From Amoeboaphelidium occidentale (lineage: Eukaryota > Aphelidiomycota > Aphelidea): a stretch of 64,000 nt of DNA. Positions 22,162-33,162 of this stretch are shown one piece after another. Each line of letters opens with the position of its first letter. Within the stretch, counting starts at the first letter, position 1. The notes under the pieces are model-generated. The model had not been told where the DNA came from. It did no database searches and worked only from the letters and a program-made list of their open reading frames with translations. Made by a program: the position numbers and the translations under genes. The stretch lies in contig JALGPX010000017.1 of NCBI GenBank assembly GCA_023515795.1, forward strand, positions 117,907-181,906. Reading direction: 5' to 3'.

Positions 22162-23652
22162 TCAGAGCTCTAAATGATTAACATGATGAACGTGTTCAAG
22201 TCTCTGCGAAGCTCGAGAAGATGTGGCGGCTCTATCGTCCTCATAATCATCTGAAACAGGCGGCGACAGCTTTTCTTCCAGAGGAATATCACCGCCCAGC
22301 TCAAGCTCTCCATCAATTCTCTCAAATCCAAAAGAGCTTTCAGGTTGAACATCTGAGGTATCTGGAACCATAAACACGAACAAGCAAGGTATGAAGGTCA
22401 AAATAGTTCTCCATACAACACAAATCCAAAGATTATCAAAATCTTCGGTTGTGATATTGTAATAATGCATTATGCCAGCACCAATAAGTGAACTTAAATC
22501 CATGCTGAGATTACTAATTGACATGAGTGTCGCAAATAATGTTGCTTCGATGAATTCTGGACAGACTTGCGCGCAGAATACCAAGAAGGGCATAGTTTGT
22601 AGGCGGGATAGTATTTCCAAAATAGAATCACTAGTGAATACAAATACGATATCTGAGACGCCTATTTTTACATTTATCCTAAACAGCTGAATTAGATCCA
22701 GCGCTGAGAACGCAGTTCCAATTAATTGTACCGCAAGAAATATTTTCCTGTAGGAGGTCTTCGTAAAATACTTTGCATACATGGCTGTACCCAAGAATAG
22801 ACCAAAATAAGCAACAGTATCAATAAGCCCTAAAGCAATGGCATCCAGGCCAATACTGTTTCGAAAATAAGTCATCCCACTGGACAAATTGGGACTAATT
22901 GCGTTCGATAAGAATATCCATAACAGAGGTTTAAGAACCACAGAGGACTTAAGAGTAATTAAAACGGCCTTGACTTGACGCTTCAAGCTGCTCAAATCGA
23001 ATACAAAGCTTGAGTCCGGCTCGTACAATCTGAAACCAACGATAACCACTAATAGCGGCATGAACATCATCAGGTAGAACAGTACAATAGAATCGGCTTT
23101 TCCAACGATTATACTGCCAAAGAGTGTTCCGCATATGCCACCGATCGAAAGCATTGACCAGCACCAAGATTGAAGCGCTGATGATCCTTCTTCCTGCTCT
23201 CTGCTATTCTTTACCACTAGGGCATCAACTAGTACATCACTGAACGCTCCTCCAAGATTGATCAGTACTAGGAAAGCTGCACCATAGAAGTAAGCCGATG
23301 AATTACTGTAATTTTGTGATGCAAGGCCAAAGTATCCAATTACTCCACATATCCCAGACATAATGATATAATACTTCACATGCTTTCGGTGTATCGGAAG
23401 GTTATCAGATAGCATCCCATAGAGAAATTTGAAGTTCCATGGTTGCTTCCCAACAGCGAGCAAAGTCTGAATTGCGGCAGGTGAAGCTTTGAGCTTATCC
23501 TTGAAAAGATATAGGCAGCTGACGTCTGTGTAACCTCTCAAACCCTGGAAATAGTATATCATTGATATGAGGACCATGAATGATGGTGTGTGTCGTTTCG
23601 CTGTATCACTAACCCAGGATGAGACACGGGCAACATCCTTAAGTGGGTTCAT
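22162..23652 (-). CDS. Folate-biopterin (BT1) family membrane transporter
   Basis: Single-exon 496-residue carrier with about 12 membrane helices and a short acidic C-terminal tail. BT1-family landmarks: YYFQGLRGYTDVSCLYLFKD near the N-terminus, PWNFKFLYGMLSDNLPI after the second helix (the family's K-P-x-x-G-x-x-S/D-D type motif), and FSDVLVDALVV. BT1 proteins belong to the major facilitator superfamily and carry folates or pterins in kinetoplastids, apicomplexans, plants and various protists; they are uncommon in well-studied fungi. Substrate is inferred from family only. It lies 53 bp downstream of nothing co-regulated that I can see (VAC14 follows on the same strand). Confidence 0.85.
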   Translation of the reverse strand: MNPLKDVARVSSWVSDTAKRHTPSFMVLISMIYYFQGLRGYTDVSCLYLFKDKLKASPAAIQTLLAVGKQPWNFKFLYGMLSDNLPIHRKHVKYYIIMSGICGVIGYFGLASQNYSNSSAYFYGAAFLVLINLGGAFSDVLVDALVVKNSREQEEGSSALQSWCWSMLSIGGICGTLFGSIIVGKADSIVLFYLMMFMPLLVVIVGFRLYEPDSSFVFDLSSLKRQVKAVLITLKSSVVLKPLLWIFLSNAISPNLSSGMTYFRNSIGLDAIALGLIDTVAYFGLFLGTAMYAKYFTKTSYRKIFLAVQLIGTAFSALDLIQLFRINVKIGVSDIVFVFTSDSILEILSRLQTMPFLVFCAQVCPEFIEATLFATLMSISNLSMDLSSLIGAGIMHYYNITTEDFDNLWICVVWRTILTFIPCLFVFMVPDTSDVQPESSFGFERIDGELELGGDIPLEEKLSPPVSDDYEDDRAATSSRASQRLEHVHHVNHLEL

Positions 23653-23764
23653 TGATGAGACAAAAACTTAATGTTGTGAATTGGATTTTAAGTAAGCTCA
23701 GTATGATAATTATGATCTATTGATAAAGAATTAATGCTTGTGTAAGAGCACTAGAATGGTGTAT

Positions 23765-26700
23765 TTAGCTTTCGTTCAGAAGTGGATCCTTCAATGCTGG
23801 CAAGTTTGAGAGATTCTGCTGCAGAATTGGCCCTCTAAAAATATCGACTAATGCTTCGTAATATTTCATAAAGTTGGAATTTTTCTCAAACAAAGAATGT
23901 CTCTGAGTTATCACAGCCATGTCATTCAGCCGCTGTTGGAACGAATAGACGTAAGATCCGCCATAGTTTACATATCTTCGGTACCCATTAATACAACATG
24001 ATCTGACGAAAGGTGCCAACAACTCAAATGTTAAAACTGACCAGTCCAGCAGCGGTCCAAAGAGAGAAGGCCGGTCTTTTTGTACTCTTACAAGATACAG
24101 ACCATAATCTTTGATGGGGCATATCACTATAACAACATTGCCGAAATCCCCTCCAACGTACTGCTTTTTAAAATGTTCACTCTCATTCCAAACTACATGT
24201 ATGTGATCGTTTCCAATGTGCCGTTTCTTTTTCAAATGCTTGGGATCATTAGGATCGTTTGGCATTCGGGAAGCATCATGAAACATCACTTCCAGAGTGC
24301 GTGTACAATAATAATTAGAATGAGTTCCGCTAGCCCCGCTTTTATCAAGGCCAGCCAAGAATCCTTCATGATTCGCAAGTTCAACTTCCCAGCCTAAAAA
24401 ATAAGACAAAAAATCAATACTATTTACCAAGTTCATTCATGAAATCGATGTAGTCTTGACTTATCAAGGAATGATCACGGGTATTTCCTAGAATAGTTTG
24501 TTCGTCGCGCTGTTCTTGTCCAACATAGATGCATGCGGCTTTGATACATTCTCGTCTAGAAAATTAATGATCTTTTCGCAGGGTTACCCATTAATTTTGT
24601 CAAGTCCCTTGATATCTCTCCAGAATTGAGAAGTAGATGATTTCAATGGTACCACAAAAGAATTGGCATCCTCTAATCGATCATAATCTAACAAACCCAA
24701 GTTTGCAGAAAATAGACGATGAATTTCGGCAGGGACTGTATGCTGCTTGGGAACCGTATGACGTGAACGAGTCTGAGACTTGATAAACTGTGTTGATTCT
24801 TGAGCATTCAGGGGAAAGAGTTCTGCCAGCATGTTCTTATCGAAATCTTCTGGCAATTCGCTTGAGTATAAACTGCAATACAATTTCAGCTTTTCAAGAA
24901 GACCTGAAAATTCAACGTTGTCTTCTACTTTAAGGCCTTCCAAAACTCCCTGTCCTGGAAATGCGATATCTAGTAACCTTAAAAGTTCGTCTTTCTCGTC
25001 AAAGCTAGCATGTTGCGCATTGATTTTGTCAAAATACTCATTGTAAGGTATCTTAACAGAAAATTCCGGCCGTTCTAAACCATCGATCTCTTCCAGGAGT
25101 TTATCATCATCTCTATCGGTGTTCATGGTTATATTGTAAACAGACTTTCCAGTACAATTTCGGATTACTGCGACATTACCACCGTTTATCACTGTCAAGA
25201 TGCTCTTTGATCGATTTATGCTAAATCCTGTTTTTTCGTCTTCAAATACTAGAATATTCTCCTCCAACGACCCCAGAGTGAAATGAGTGAAATGAAGCAT
25301 GACATATTCAGTAAGTTGTATGATTCTAGCATTGTTACAATTCCGTAATTCCTGAAGCAATCCATCAAATGAAGTCAAAATCCTGTCGGAGAAGGTCAGT
25401 AATGCTGATTCTTCATCACTTTTGCAAGTGTCATGATACACGTACAGCCAGTCCAAAAGCGATAAAAGTAAAGCGAAAACAATGTCTTCATAACTTTCGT
25501 ACGACAAGTATTCCGAAATGGTTCCAATTAAAGACATAAGAATCGACTCAACAATAATTCTGTGATTGTAAATGATGCTTTGAATTAAATTCAAGCAATC
25601 AATGCAGCCATACACAACAGAAAGATTATTGCAAGATAAACTGAGAAGAACAAGATTAAGCAAATCACTGACACCCTGCTTCTGCAATTCTTTTCCCGGC
25701 TCTGACGAGGTTTCACATTTTCGAATACGAATAGATACTGCGACTGAAACGGCCATCAGAATTGTAGACTGAGCTTGTTCCATGAAAGAAGAAGATATAG
25801 TGGATACTTTACCGCTTGATATCGCGGTTATTTCTCCAAAGTACATAAACAACAACGAGGCTATACGGTCCAATGTTCGAGTGCTCTCGATTTCAGTCTT
25901 TTTCTCGAGCTTGTCGCCAAACACAGAAAGTGAATTCAAAATGATCACAGCATTATAGAATACATTCGACGGGAATCTTGTTATCAGAGAAGATTCATAA
26001 ACTTCCAAGCAATTAAGATAGTCATCAAGTAAGTCGGGGATGTGGCGGAGAAACGACTTGTCGAGATTCAACATTACACTGAATAAGTTTTGAGTGTTTA
26101 TAAAAATTGTAGGAATGAACTCGTCCCGATGAGACTTTATCGCTTTTCGAATATGACCTATTGTACTTGAGACAAAGACCTTAAGACCATCATCTTGCTG
26201 ATAAGACGACGCATAAACAGCTGGCATACATAATAACCGGCACACAATTCCTAATGCATAATTGACAGCCTCAACATATTCCTTTTCGTCAAAATGTATT
26301 TTGATACATTGCAAGAACCAGGAGTCAAACGAATGAGCAAGTGTTGATGCACTAAAACGGTAGTCCATTGTAAAGTAAAATGTCTCTGACGTCGACATGA
26401 TAAAGTCGACAATATCTACCAGAAACTGCATGGTCTCAGAAAGCAATGAAGGATTCTTGATCTCCATAATAATATTACCCATAACCCGTTGAATGTTTTT
26501 AAATAAAGAAAATACTTCATCTGGCCCCAGCTTATCGAGATACTCAAATGAAAAAGACANNNNNNNNNNCCAGAAACTGCATGGTCTCAGAAAGCAATGA
26601 AGGATTCTTGATCTCGATAATAATGTTACCCATAACCCGTTGAATGTTTTTAAATAAAGAAAATACTTCATCTGGCCCCAGCTTATCGAGATACTCAAAT

Positions 26701-28631
26701 GAAAAAGACAAGGACTTCTCCATCATAACATTAGTGCTAGATGCAACAGCTAAAGGTGCATTAGGTGCTTGCAAAGGCATAAACGAAAGCCTTCGTGTAT
26801 CAAGTCTCTTCGCAATAGAACTCGATGATGGAGATGGTGTTAGCCCTGTTACAGATTGCTGAACCGAACCACCCCTTCTTCTTGACGATGAAACAACTTC
26901 ACCGCCTGCGCAATTTTGATGAAGATGCACAAGAAGTTTTTGGGCGAGATATTTCATCGTGCGGGACCACTGGCTGACTAAACTTCTATCAATAATTGCC
27001 ACCTCGTTCTTGTTCAACAGAAGACCTTCTTTAAACTTTTTCCAACTTCTTTTTACTTTGTGCAGATTAGTAGATTTTGTCATTAACCAGAATATCATCT
27101 CAATAAGTGGCTCTTTTTCTTGATACGAAACTAGCTTGTTTTCTGTCAAATAGATTCTAAGCTTTTGTAAGGAGTGAATGAGATACCATGTAGTCTCGTT
27201 TCCGTCTTCATTCTTTGAATCGATAAACTTTAAAGTGCCAAGGCAATGTTGTAAATAACGGCCAACGCCTTCTGAATCCCGCTCAGAGACGCAATATACG
27301 GAGAGTAAAATCATATCAATTAAGTATCGCATTAGATCTCCATATTCAAGTCTAAGGAAGTCATCATCTTCTCCGCCAATTCCGTTCAAGTCTTTAAGGT
27401 TCCCTTTTAGCTTCTCCAGCAGAGCCCATTCAGAAGTGCTTGTTTCAACTTCGAGTATTTTTTGCAAAAAACCAAGTGCGGATGTTTTAGTTACTACTGA
27501 GCGACTTTGGAATAAAGCCTGGTCCAATGTTTCAAGCAACAACATGCTTTTATGGTCCAAATCATCCGTTTCTGAATTCCTTTCATAGCATCCTAAATAC
27601 TCCATAAAGAATTTCAATAAAACCTCAATTATCTCATCTGGACAACTTCCATTCAATATTAAGCGATTTCTCGACTGAAGCATGCTATGACATTCCGTAG
27701 ATGAGTTGAGGACTCCGAAAAAGAATCTGTCCAAGTAAACTTTTTTAAATAACTTGTACATGCGATTCCTGTTTCCAGAGTATTTAATAGCGCTGTATGC
27801 AATTTCCAAAAGAGCTAATTTGACATCTTCTCTTGTTGAAACGGATGATAAATCAACCCGTGGAACAAGAATCCTGGTCATCAGTTGGTCCTCATAGTTC
27901 TCCTCCTCTGAAGACTCCAAAGAAACCTTCTCGATACCAGCTCGAGCTTTAGTTTCATACATAATCAGGTGATCTCTTATTGCCAGGACTTCTCGATTAA
28001 CACCAAAACCATCAAAGGAAGCCGCATTAGCGTCTTCGTAAGAAGTATCTGTCATACCATCGCCTTTCCTGGTCAATATAAAATAAGAAAATTCATCTTT
28101 AAACTGTACAAAATTAATAAAGCTCTCATACAATAGTAAAAGTTCCACTAAAACATCATCTTGTTCCGACCCTGGCGAGATCGCTTGTGTACCGCTGGAT
28201 GGATAATTTGATATCCAACATAGCAGCAACTTTAAACCTTCAATACGAACCTTCTGCGCATTTCCGTAAAAGCACAGCTGCTTAATAATTCGTAACAAAT
28301 CGTAACAGAACTTGATATTACTGAGATCTTTATCCTCCGGAAGTTTCAGAATCAGAATCCTCCTGAATAAACTTGTTATAATCAAAAGCTCTCCGAAATA
28401 CTTCTCCTCCTTGTTCTTCTCAGCAATAGAGCGCTGCAGCTTCTCGGCCATCTTCAGGTAATACGAGAAAAGAAGGTCGAATAAGATATGAAATTTCTGT
28501 GATAGGAACACTTGAAGTTCGTTAATGTGTGCCTGGCTTTGTTCTGAAAGGGCTTCTTTTAGACTGTGCACCCTCAGCTTAAGTTTTGCTTTATCGTCTT
28601 CAATACTCCGTAAAAGCTTTTTGAAATCCAT
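23765..28631 (-). CDS. RalGAP-alpha-like GTPase-activating protein (interrupted by assembly gap)
   Basis: Catalytic subunit of a tuberin-like RalGAP, which switches off Ral/Rheb-type GTPases. Exons in minus order: 28631 down to 24588 (containing 10 N), 24555-24428, 24393-23765; introns 32 and 34 nt. Before the catalytic domain, RECIKAACIYVGQEQRDEQ, then FMNELGWEVELANHEGFLAG, are RalGAP-alpha hallmarks. The Rap/Ran-GAP core has YYCTRTLEVMFH, HIGNDHIHVVWNE with the catalytic Asn, and FGNVVIVICPIKDYGLYLVRV. The long helical N-terminus is weakly similar. The N run is flanked by two near-identical 141-bp copies; merging them keeps the frame and gives 1549 aa. An upstream non-ATG frame extension exists; ATG at 28631 (MDFKKLLRSI) is chosen. 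Confidence 0.9.
26419..26710. other. Assembly gap with duplicated 141-bp flanks
   Basis: Ten N bases (26560-26569) sit between 26419-26559 and 26570-26710, which are the same 141-bp coding sequence with two visible substitutions (tctccataat/tctcgataat and aatatt/aatgtt). This is the pattern of two overlapping contig ends from different alleles that were scaffolded instead of merged. It is not a biological tandem repeat. Confidence 0.9.
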
Positions 28632-28708
28632 TATTCTGTTGTCGGAGACAAAACCAAATAACAATTGAAACTTGTAAAATCATATCAATATGCGATTATT
28701 TATTGAGT

Positions 28709-29338
28709 TCAGTGAACCTGGATCCTCTTTCGTTCTGGTGACCTTTGTTCAGCTTCATATGTCTTGAGTGATTCTTCGATTGCCGCTGCAACTTGATCAT
28801 CCTCTGTCAGATCCGCCTTGTTCCGGAAGGATGGTAATAATGAAGATCCTAATGAAGAAAGAATAGATAGAACAGAAGCAGGTTCCTGTTTCTTTGGTGA
28901 GTTTCGCGTTGGTTGAGACAGAGCTTTTGGTTCGCAGTTGTGATCTCGAGCATGTCTGTGCTTAACGCAGAAGTTCAGATGGCACTGATTGCACTGGAAC
29001 GGAATAACCTCCTTCTTTCTGCAACCCTGAGCTTTGCACAAATGGTTGTATGCGGGATCAACAGTCTTTGATGGTTTCTGACAGTTCTTGCTAATATGTT
29101 CATCAACTTTGGCATTTAAGTCTTCACCTTTCGCTACAGGAATAGCAACTTGGCATATCGGACAGGAAGGTACGATTCTGTTCCGTAGAAAATCGTCCTC
29201 CTTGGGGCATTTATGGTCTTGAAACTTCCAGTGATCTTGACAAAAGGTCTTTTGACATCCAGAGCACTTGTACGGAAGGAAATCTAACTGATTACAAAGA
29301 TCTTGAGAGCAATGTTTTCCCAAGTGATAAAACTCCAT
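28709..29338 (-). CDS. ZFAND2-like AN1-type zinc finger protein
   Basis: Single-exon 209-residue protein with two AN1 zinc fingers: residues ~10-50 (CSQDLCNQLDFLPYKCSGC, then CQDHW) and ~95-140 (CKAQGCRKKEVIPFQCNQCH, then CVKHRHARDHNC), separated by a CPICQ-containing linker. Near the C-terminus, DDQVAAAIEESLK matches a ubiquitin-interacting motif. This order (AN1-AN1-UIM) is that of ZFAND2B/AIRAPL and yeast Cuz1, which link the proteasome and Cdc48/p97 during proteotoxic or arsenite stress. Function is inferred from family. Small intergenic spaces (77 bp and 212 bp) separate it from its same-strand neighbours. Confidence 0.9.
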   Translation of the reverse strand: MEFYHLGKHCSQDLCNQLDFLPYKCSGCQKTFCQDHWKFQDHKCPKEDDFLRNRIVPSCPICQVAIPVAKGEDLNAKVDEHISKNCQKPSKTVDPAYNHLCKAQGCRKKEVIPFQCNQCHLNFCVKHRHARDHNCEPKALSQPTRNSPKKQEPASVLSILSSLGSSLLPSFRNKADLTEDDQVAAAIEESLKTYEAEQRSPERKRIQVH

Positions 29339-29550
29339 TGATATTCTGAAAAGAATTGTGTGCGCTATTTATGCGAATTGAAGTGAAGAGCCTTGGAGAT
29401 CTGAAATGTTCTATGGCAACGTATGAACGAATCAAGTTTCAAGGTTTACGTGATGCATTAGGGATTCGTTGGGAGATTACGCAAGCAGCAGCACATTAGC
29501 AAGTGAGCAAATATCGTGACTTTATTTCCCCCTAGCTATGACATAATAGC

Positions 29551-32500
29551 TCAACGATCAGACGTCAGCAATCTGGTTGAAAACATAACATGTTTCATGA
29601 CTTCATATTCATGCAGTTTGTATAACGAAGCATAATTTTCATTATTATCTTGCGTCTTAGAGGAAGATACCAATTTGAGAATTGAGCCTATAAAGGAATC
29701 TGTAGATTTGGATGGCTTAACTGCAGGCGGTGGTTTGAAATTATCAGCAGCCTGTTCAAAGAGGCTCAAAGATTCGAATGAGGCGAACTGATCAAATAGG
29801 AGTAGCAAGTAAGCCATTCCAACGTAGAATCCGTCATCCACAAAACAGCTGTTTCCGATTTGATTACTCTTCCTTGCTTTTAGAATTTCAGTTCTTCTCG
29901 CAATCATGCTATTCGCCTGGAATATGGACATGAACGGAGCAACTAAGTAAAGTTTTGGTTTTTCTGAATCATTAGCCGCCAAAGATGACGTTAAAGTCTT
30001 TGTCAAAAGTTTCAAATAATCATCGTGCCGGTTGCTCTTTTTTGTGGATTCGAGGTAAATCTTTTGCTCATGTTTAGCCAAAGAAGTTGATTCTTGCATG
30101 TCAGTAACATCATGATATTTTTGCTGGTTCAACGAATAAAGCTCACAAGATAAACTAATTAAACGAATTAATCCGATAACGTTTCCTATCGCTGCGACAA
30201 CTCTGTTCAACATAGAATAGTCGTAATTTTTGAGACCACTCTTGTCTTCTTCAGTCTCAAAATACATCACTGTTCTCTCACGACTTTCTTTTACCAACGC
30301 AGCCTGGAGTTCATCATCGTAAAGTAGTTCAAACAGTTTTGTCATCAATTCCTTCTGAGCCGCATACAAGGAGTTGAAAATCACTTTGATTTCATAATAC
30401 CCATTACTTCTAATTATATTGGTGATATGGTTCAGCTTGATTACCAACAAATGATTACTAAATGAGAAATTTTGAACAAAGCAATTTCCAATGAATGAGT
30501 AAGAATACTCTGGTGTGTTTCCAGAGTGATTCGGAATCTTGTTGAGTAAAATATCCATGAGATTGTCAATAGAAACCTCTTGGTTCAAAGCGTCAGTATC
30601 ATTGTTAAAGCCTTTCTTTCCAATTAGCTGAATGGCTGACGTATTAGGAACAATATCCATCAAAAAATCTACCAATTTTAAATTATAATAGCTATTTGCC
30701 AACAAGAACATTTTTCTGTAAATAATCCAGTCTTTTGTATTGGAAGAAACAAAATTGTAGAATGCTTCACTGAGTTTTGCTTCAACTTCTCGCTTCAGAT
30801 TAAAGTAGAACTTTCCATATATCAAATAGTTCACATCTTCCAAGACATTGATGAGTTCTACAGATTGAGCTGCCTCTCCCATGTTATACTGATCTTCTTG
30901 CTGCTTATACACCATTAGCCTGAGGTTCTGTTCGATATGACTTGATAATCTTCTGACCAGAGTCTGAAGTATAGATTCTTCGATGTAATCTTTGTATTTT
31001 TCCATATTCCCTGTGTTATCAGAGTTTTCGCATTTGCATAGTGAATTAATGAGTGACATTACCATCTTGACATTCAACTCGTTTAAATTGATGTTCTGTA
31101 CATAGACTTCCAACAAATTCTTATTTTGATGCACTAGAAGACTCAAATTCTTTTCTACAGAGGAAACAATATGATACATATTCTGTAATTGGTCGTGTTT
31201 CATCATCAGAACCTTGACATTGTTGAATAGAGCTTTGGCATTTCCCCGCAGAAAAGAGGACCCGACGACTAATTCCAAGTAAGGAACCAAAAGACTTGGA
31301 TTTGCAACTTCACATTCAACTGCTAATTTTCCAACATTGGTGTAAACAGATTGTAAAATATGCAAAGAATACAATTCGAGATTTCTTTCAATGAATCTTT
31401 GTTGCTTCTTGAACTCCAAGATGATTGTAATACACAACTCAAACAATTTCAATATCTTAAAGACAACTGCTTTAGATGGTATTGCTACACCCAAGCTCAA
31501 ATGCTCAAAGACACCATTGCTAACGTAATTATACAGAAACTGCAAAAGCTCCACACCTTGAATAAGGATTGTGATTCTAGTATTCAACATATCTCGCTGA
31601 GAGGTGCTACGAGAAACTTCAGTGTTCATTCTAGAAACCCACTGCCTAACAAAGACTTCATAATTCTTCACAACTTGTAAGTTAGAGTCAAATTCTTGTA
31701 ATTGCTCCTCGCGAAAGCCAGATACATCAGTAAGCATTTTGATTTTCACAGAAGATAAGCGATTTGTCATGAATTCACGGAGATTAAAATTTGTAAATCC
31801 CAAATTAACCACTGGTGGTCTTGAGTCCAAGACTTTCAATATTTTGTTCAGATTAAGAATAGCGTCCGGATAATCTTCATGCGCCATAGAAATAAACACA
31901 AACAGTAACCACCAACAGGAATTATTCAAAACAAGATCTTGGTAAGAATCACTGATATAAGCAAATAGCACTTCACTAAGAATATTACTAAACTGAAAAC
32001 TTGCTGCTAATTGTCCCAATAAGTCTGGCATGTCTCCAACAATAACTTCATGCTCTTGCAACAAATCATAATTATCTCTAAGCGCCTGCTCAGCTGAAAC
32101 GGCACAGAGTATCAACTTGAAAACCAAATCACACAGAAAATAGTCAAAGCGTATTTGTCCCCGCGTGGTTTTCACATTCGCAGAAGCATCAATAGAATTC
32201 ATGTAAGCATTCATATGCTGGAACAATAAAGAAGCAACTGCATTGACTTCGGCTGATATAATTATAATCTGCTGGTAAATGTGCGACAAATTCGATCCTT
32301 CGACGATGTAAAGCATTCTGATAAACTTGAGCATTTCCGTGTGTAAATGCGTATTGATATAATCTTCAAGGCCAACCAAAATGTGAACGAACTTGACTTC
32401 ATCAGATGCATCCTTTGGCAGTGGCTTCGTGTGTGGTCTAAAACTTGGCAACACGCTCTGACCAAAACTAACAACTTTTGGGTGAGTATCCAAGCTGTAG

Positions 32501-32613
32501 GGCGTCTTCAAACTATTCCGAAACTTCTGAACTTCTGAGTCGCAATGCTCCAGGAATTCTGTAAGTTGCCTATCGAATTTCCCTTCAAAGTAACCGTGCT
32601 CTGATGAATCCAT
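29551..32613 (-). CDS. WASHC4: WASH complex subunit 4 (SWIP)
   Basis: Helical scaffold of the WASH complex, which nucleates Arp2/3 actin on endosomes for cargo sorting. Single exon of about 1020 aa. Conserved stretches in the second half match SWIP: HLLVIKLNHITNIIRSNGYY followed by a YDDELQAALVKESRE segment, AIGNVIGLIRLISL, LYLVAPFMSIFQANSM, and the diagnostic IGNSCFVDDGFYVGMAYLLL then LFDQFASFESLSLFEQA. Length is a little shorter than human (1173). The start is uncertain: ATG at 32613 (MDSSEHGYF) is taken, but another in-frame ATG lies at 32661. WASH is missing from most dikaryan fungi, so its presence supports an early-branching opisthokont. Confidence 0.88.
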   Translation of the reverse strand: MDSSEHGYFEGKFDRQLTEFLEHCDSEVQKFRNSLKTPYSLDTHPKVVSFGQSVLPSFRPHTKPLPKDASDEVKFVHILVGLEDYINTHLHTEMLKFIRMLYIVEGSNLSHIYQQIIIISAEVNAVASLLFQHMNAYMNSIDASANVKTTRGQIRFDYFLCDLVFKLILCAVSAEQALRDNYDLLQEHEVIVGDMPDLLGQLAASFQFSNILSEVLFAYISDSYQDLVLNNSCWWLLFVFISMAHEDYPDAILNLNKILKVLDSRPPVVNLGFTNFNLREFMTNRLSSVKIKMLTDVSGFREEQLQEFDSNLQVVKNYEVFVRQWVSRMNTEVSRSTSQRDMLNTRITILIQGVELLQFLYNYVSNGVFEHLSLGVAIPSKAVVFKILKLFELCITIILEFKKQQRFIERNLELYSLHILQSVYTNVGKLAVECEVANPSLLVPYLELVVGSSFLRGNAKALFNNVKVLMMKHDQLQNMYHIVSSVEKNLSLLVHQNKNLLEVYVQNINLNELNVKMVMSLINSLCKCENSDNTGNMEKYKDYIEESILQTLVRRLSSHIEQNLRLMVYKQQEDQYNMGEAAQSVELINVLEDVNYLIYGKFYFNLKREVEAKLSEAFYNFVSSNTKDWIIYRKMFLLANSYYNLKLVDFLMDIVPNTSAIQLIGKKGFNNDTDALNQEVSIDNLMDILLNKIPNHSGNTPEYSYSFIGNCFVQNFSFSNHLLVIKLNHITNIIRSNGYYEIKVIFNSLYAAQKELMTKLFELLYDDELQAALVKESRERTVMYFETEEDKSGLKNYDYSMLNRVVAAIGNVIGLIRLISLSCELYSLNQQKYHDVTDMQESTSLAKHEQKIYLESTKKSNRHDDYLKLLTKTLTSSLAANDSEKPKLYLVAPFMSIFQANSMIARRTEILKARKSNQIGNSCFVDDGFYVGMAYLLLLFDQFASFESLSLFEQAADNFKPPPAVKPSKSTDSFIGSILKLVSSSKTQDNNENYASLYKLHEYEVMKHVMFSTRLLTSDR

Positions 32614-32707
32614 ACTCAAAAGAAAAACTACAGAGACCCTTTGAAACCTCTTTATTGTCATTATTACCACCAACTCAATAATCGAAAGCTTAAGTCATCC
32701 GTAAATG

Positions 32708-33082
32708 TTAGCCACCTGAATCGTCATACGATGTTACAGTTATCATGGATCCATCTTCTTCCTCGCAATCCTCCAAAGTAGTTTCCAGAGCTTGCGCCCC
32801 AGGATGCGCATTCAATAATGACGTCAATGAAGCATTAGGCACAGCAACAATGATGGAAGTAGGGCGCGATTTGATATTCTGTCTTGCTGATAGTCTACCC
32901 AGCGCAGAGACTTTAACTCCGCTTTCTTGTATGCTCTTCAACAACAACGAAGAGCGTGTGCTGACTGATCTAACGGAACTGCTCTTCAGAGGCAGCGATA
33001 CCAAAGAAACAGGACCGTTCTTTGCAACAAATGAAGATATCCTAAAGGAGCTGGATGAAATTATTCGTCTACTTGAGAACAT
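32708..33082 (-). CDS. Small unrecognised protein, cluster member A
   Basis: Not recognised. ORF of 124 aa, ATG to TAA, no intron seen. The N-terminus is Ser/Arg-rich and amphipathic (MFSSRRIISSSSFRISSF), like a mitochondrial presequence; the middle has a short hydrophobic strand (SIIVAVPNASLTSLL); the C-terminal part contains LEDCEEEDGS. The acidic Cys-Glu-Glu-Glu-Asp motif recurs in member D and the MF..R..R/S start recurs in C and D. An antisense ORF of 114 codons (32745-33089, plus strand) is also fully open, so the coding strand is not certain; the shared motifs favour minus. Divergent from member B, 80 bp apart. Confidence 0.5.
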   Translation of the reverse strand: MFSSRRIISSSSFRISSFVAKNGPVSLVSLPLKSSSVRSVSTRSSLLLKSIQESGVKVSALGRLSARQNIKSRPTSIIVAVPNASLTSLLNAHPGAQALETTLEDCEEEDGSMITVTSYDDSGG

Positions 33083-33162
33083 TTACTGATAAGAAAATTC
33101 TGTGGTGAATCACAGAACCTTGCCATGCCAAAAATTTTCTTCTTAATACCGACTTAACTGTT

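Noticed and set aside
26419-26710. Tandem duplication inside RalGAP-alpha
   Set aside because: Separated by ten N, 99% identical and frame-consistent when collapsed; assembly artefact.
32745-33089. Plus-strand ORF of 114 codons antisense to cluster gene A
   Set aside because: Fully open with an ATG, so it remains possible, but the minus-strand reading shares the MF..R start and CEEEDG motif with neighbours C and D; two genes on opposite strands of the same bases is less likely.
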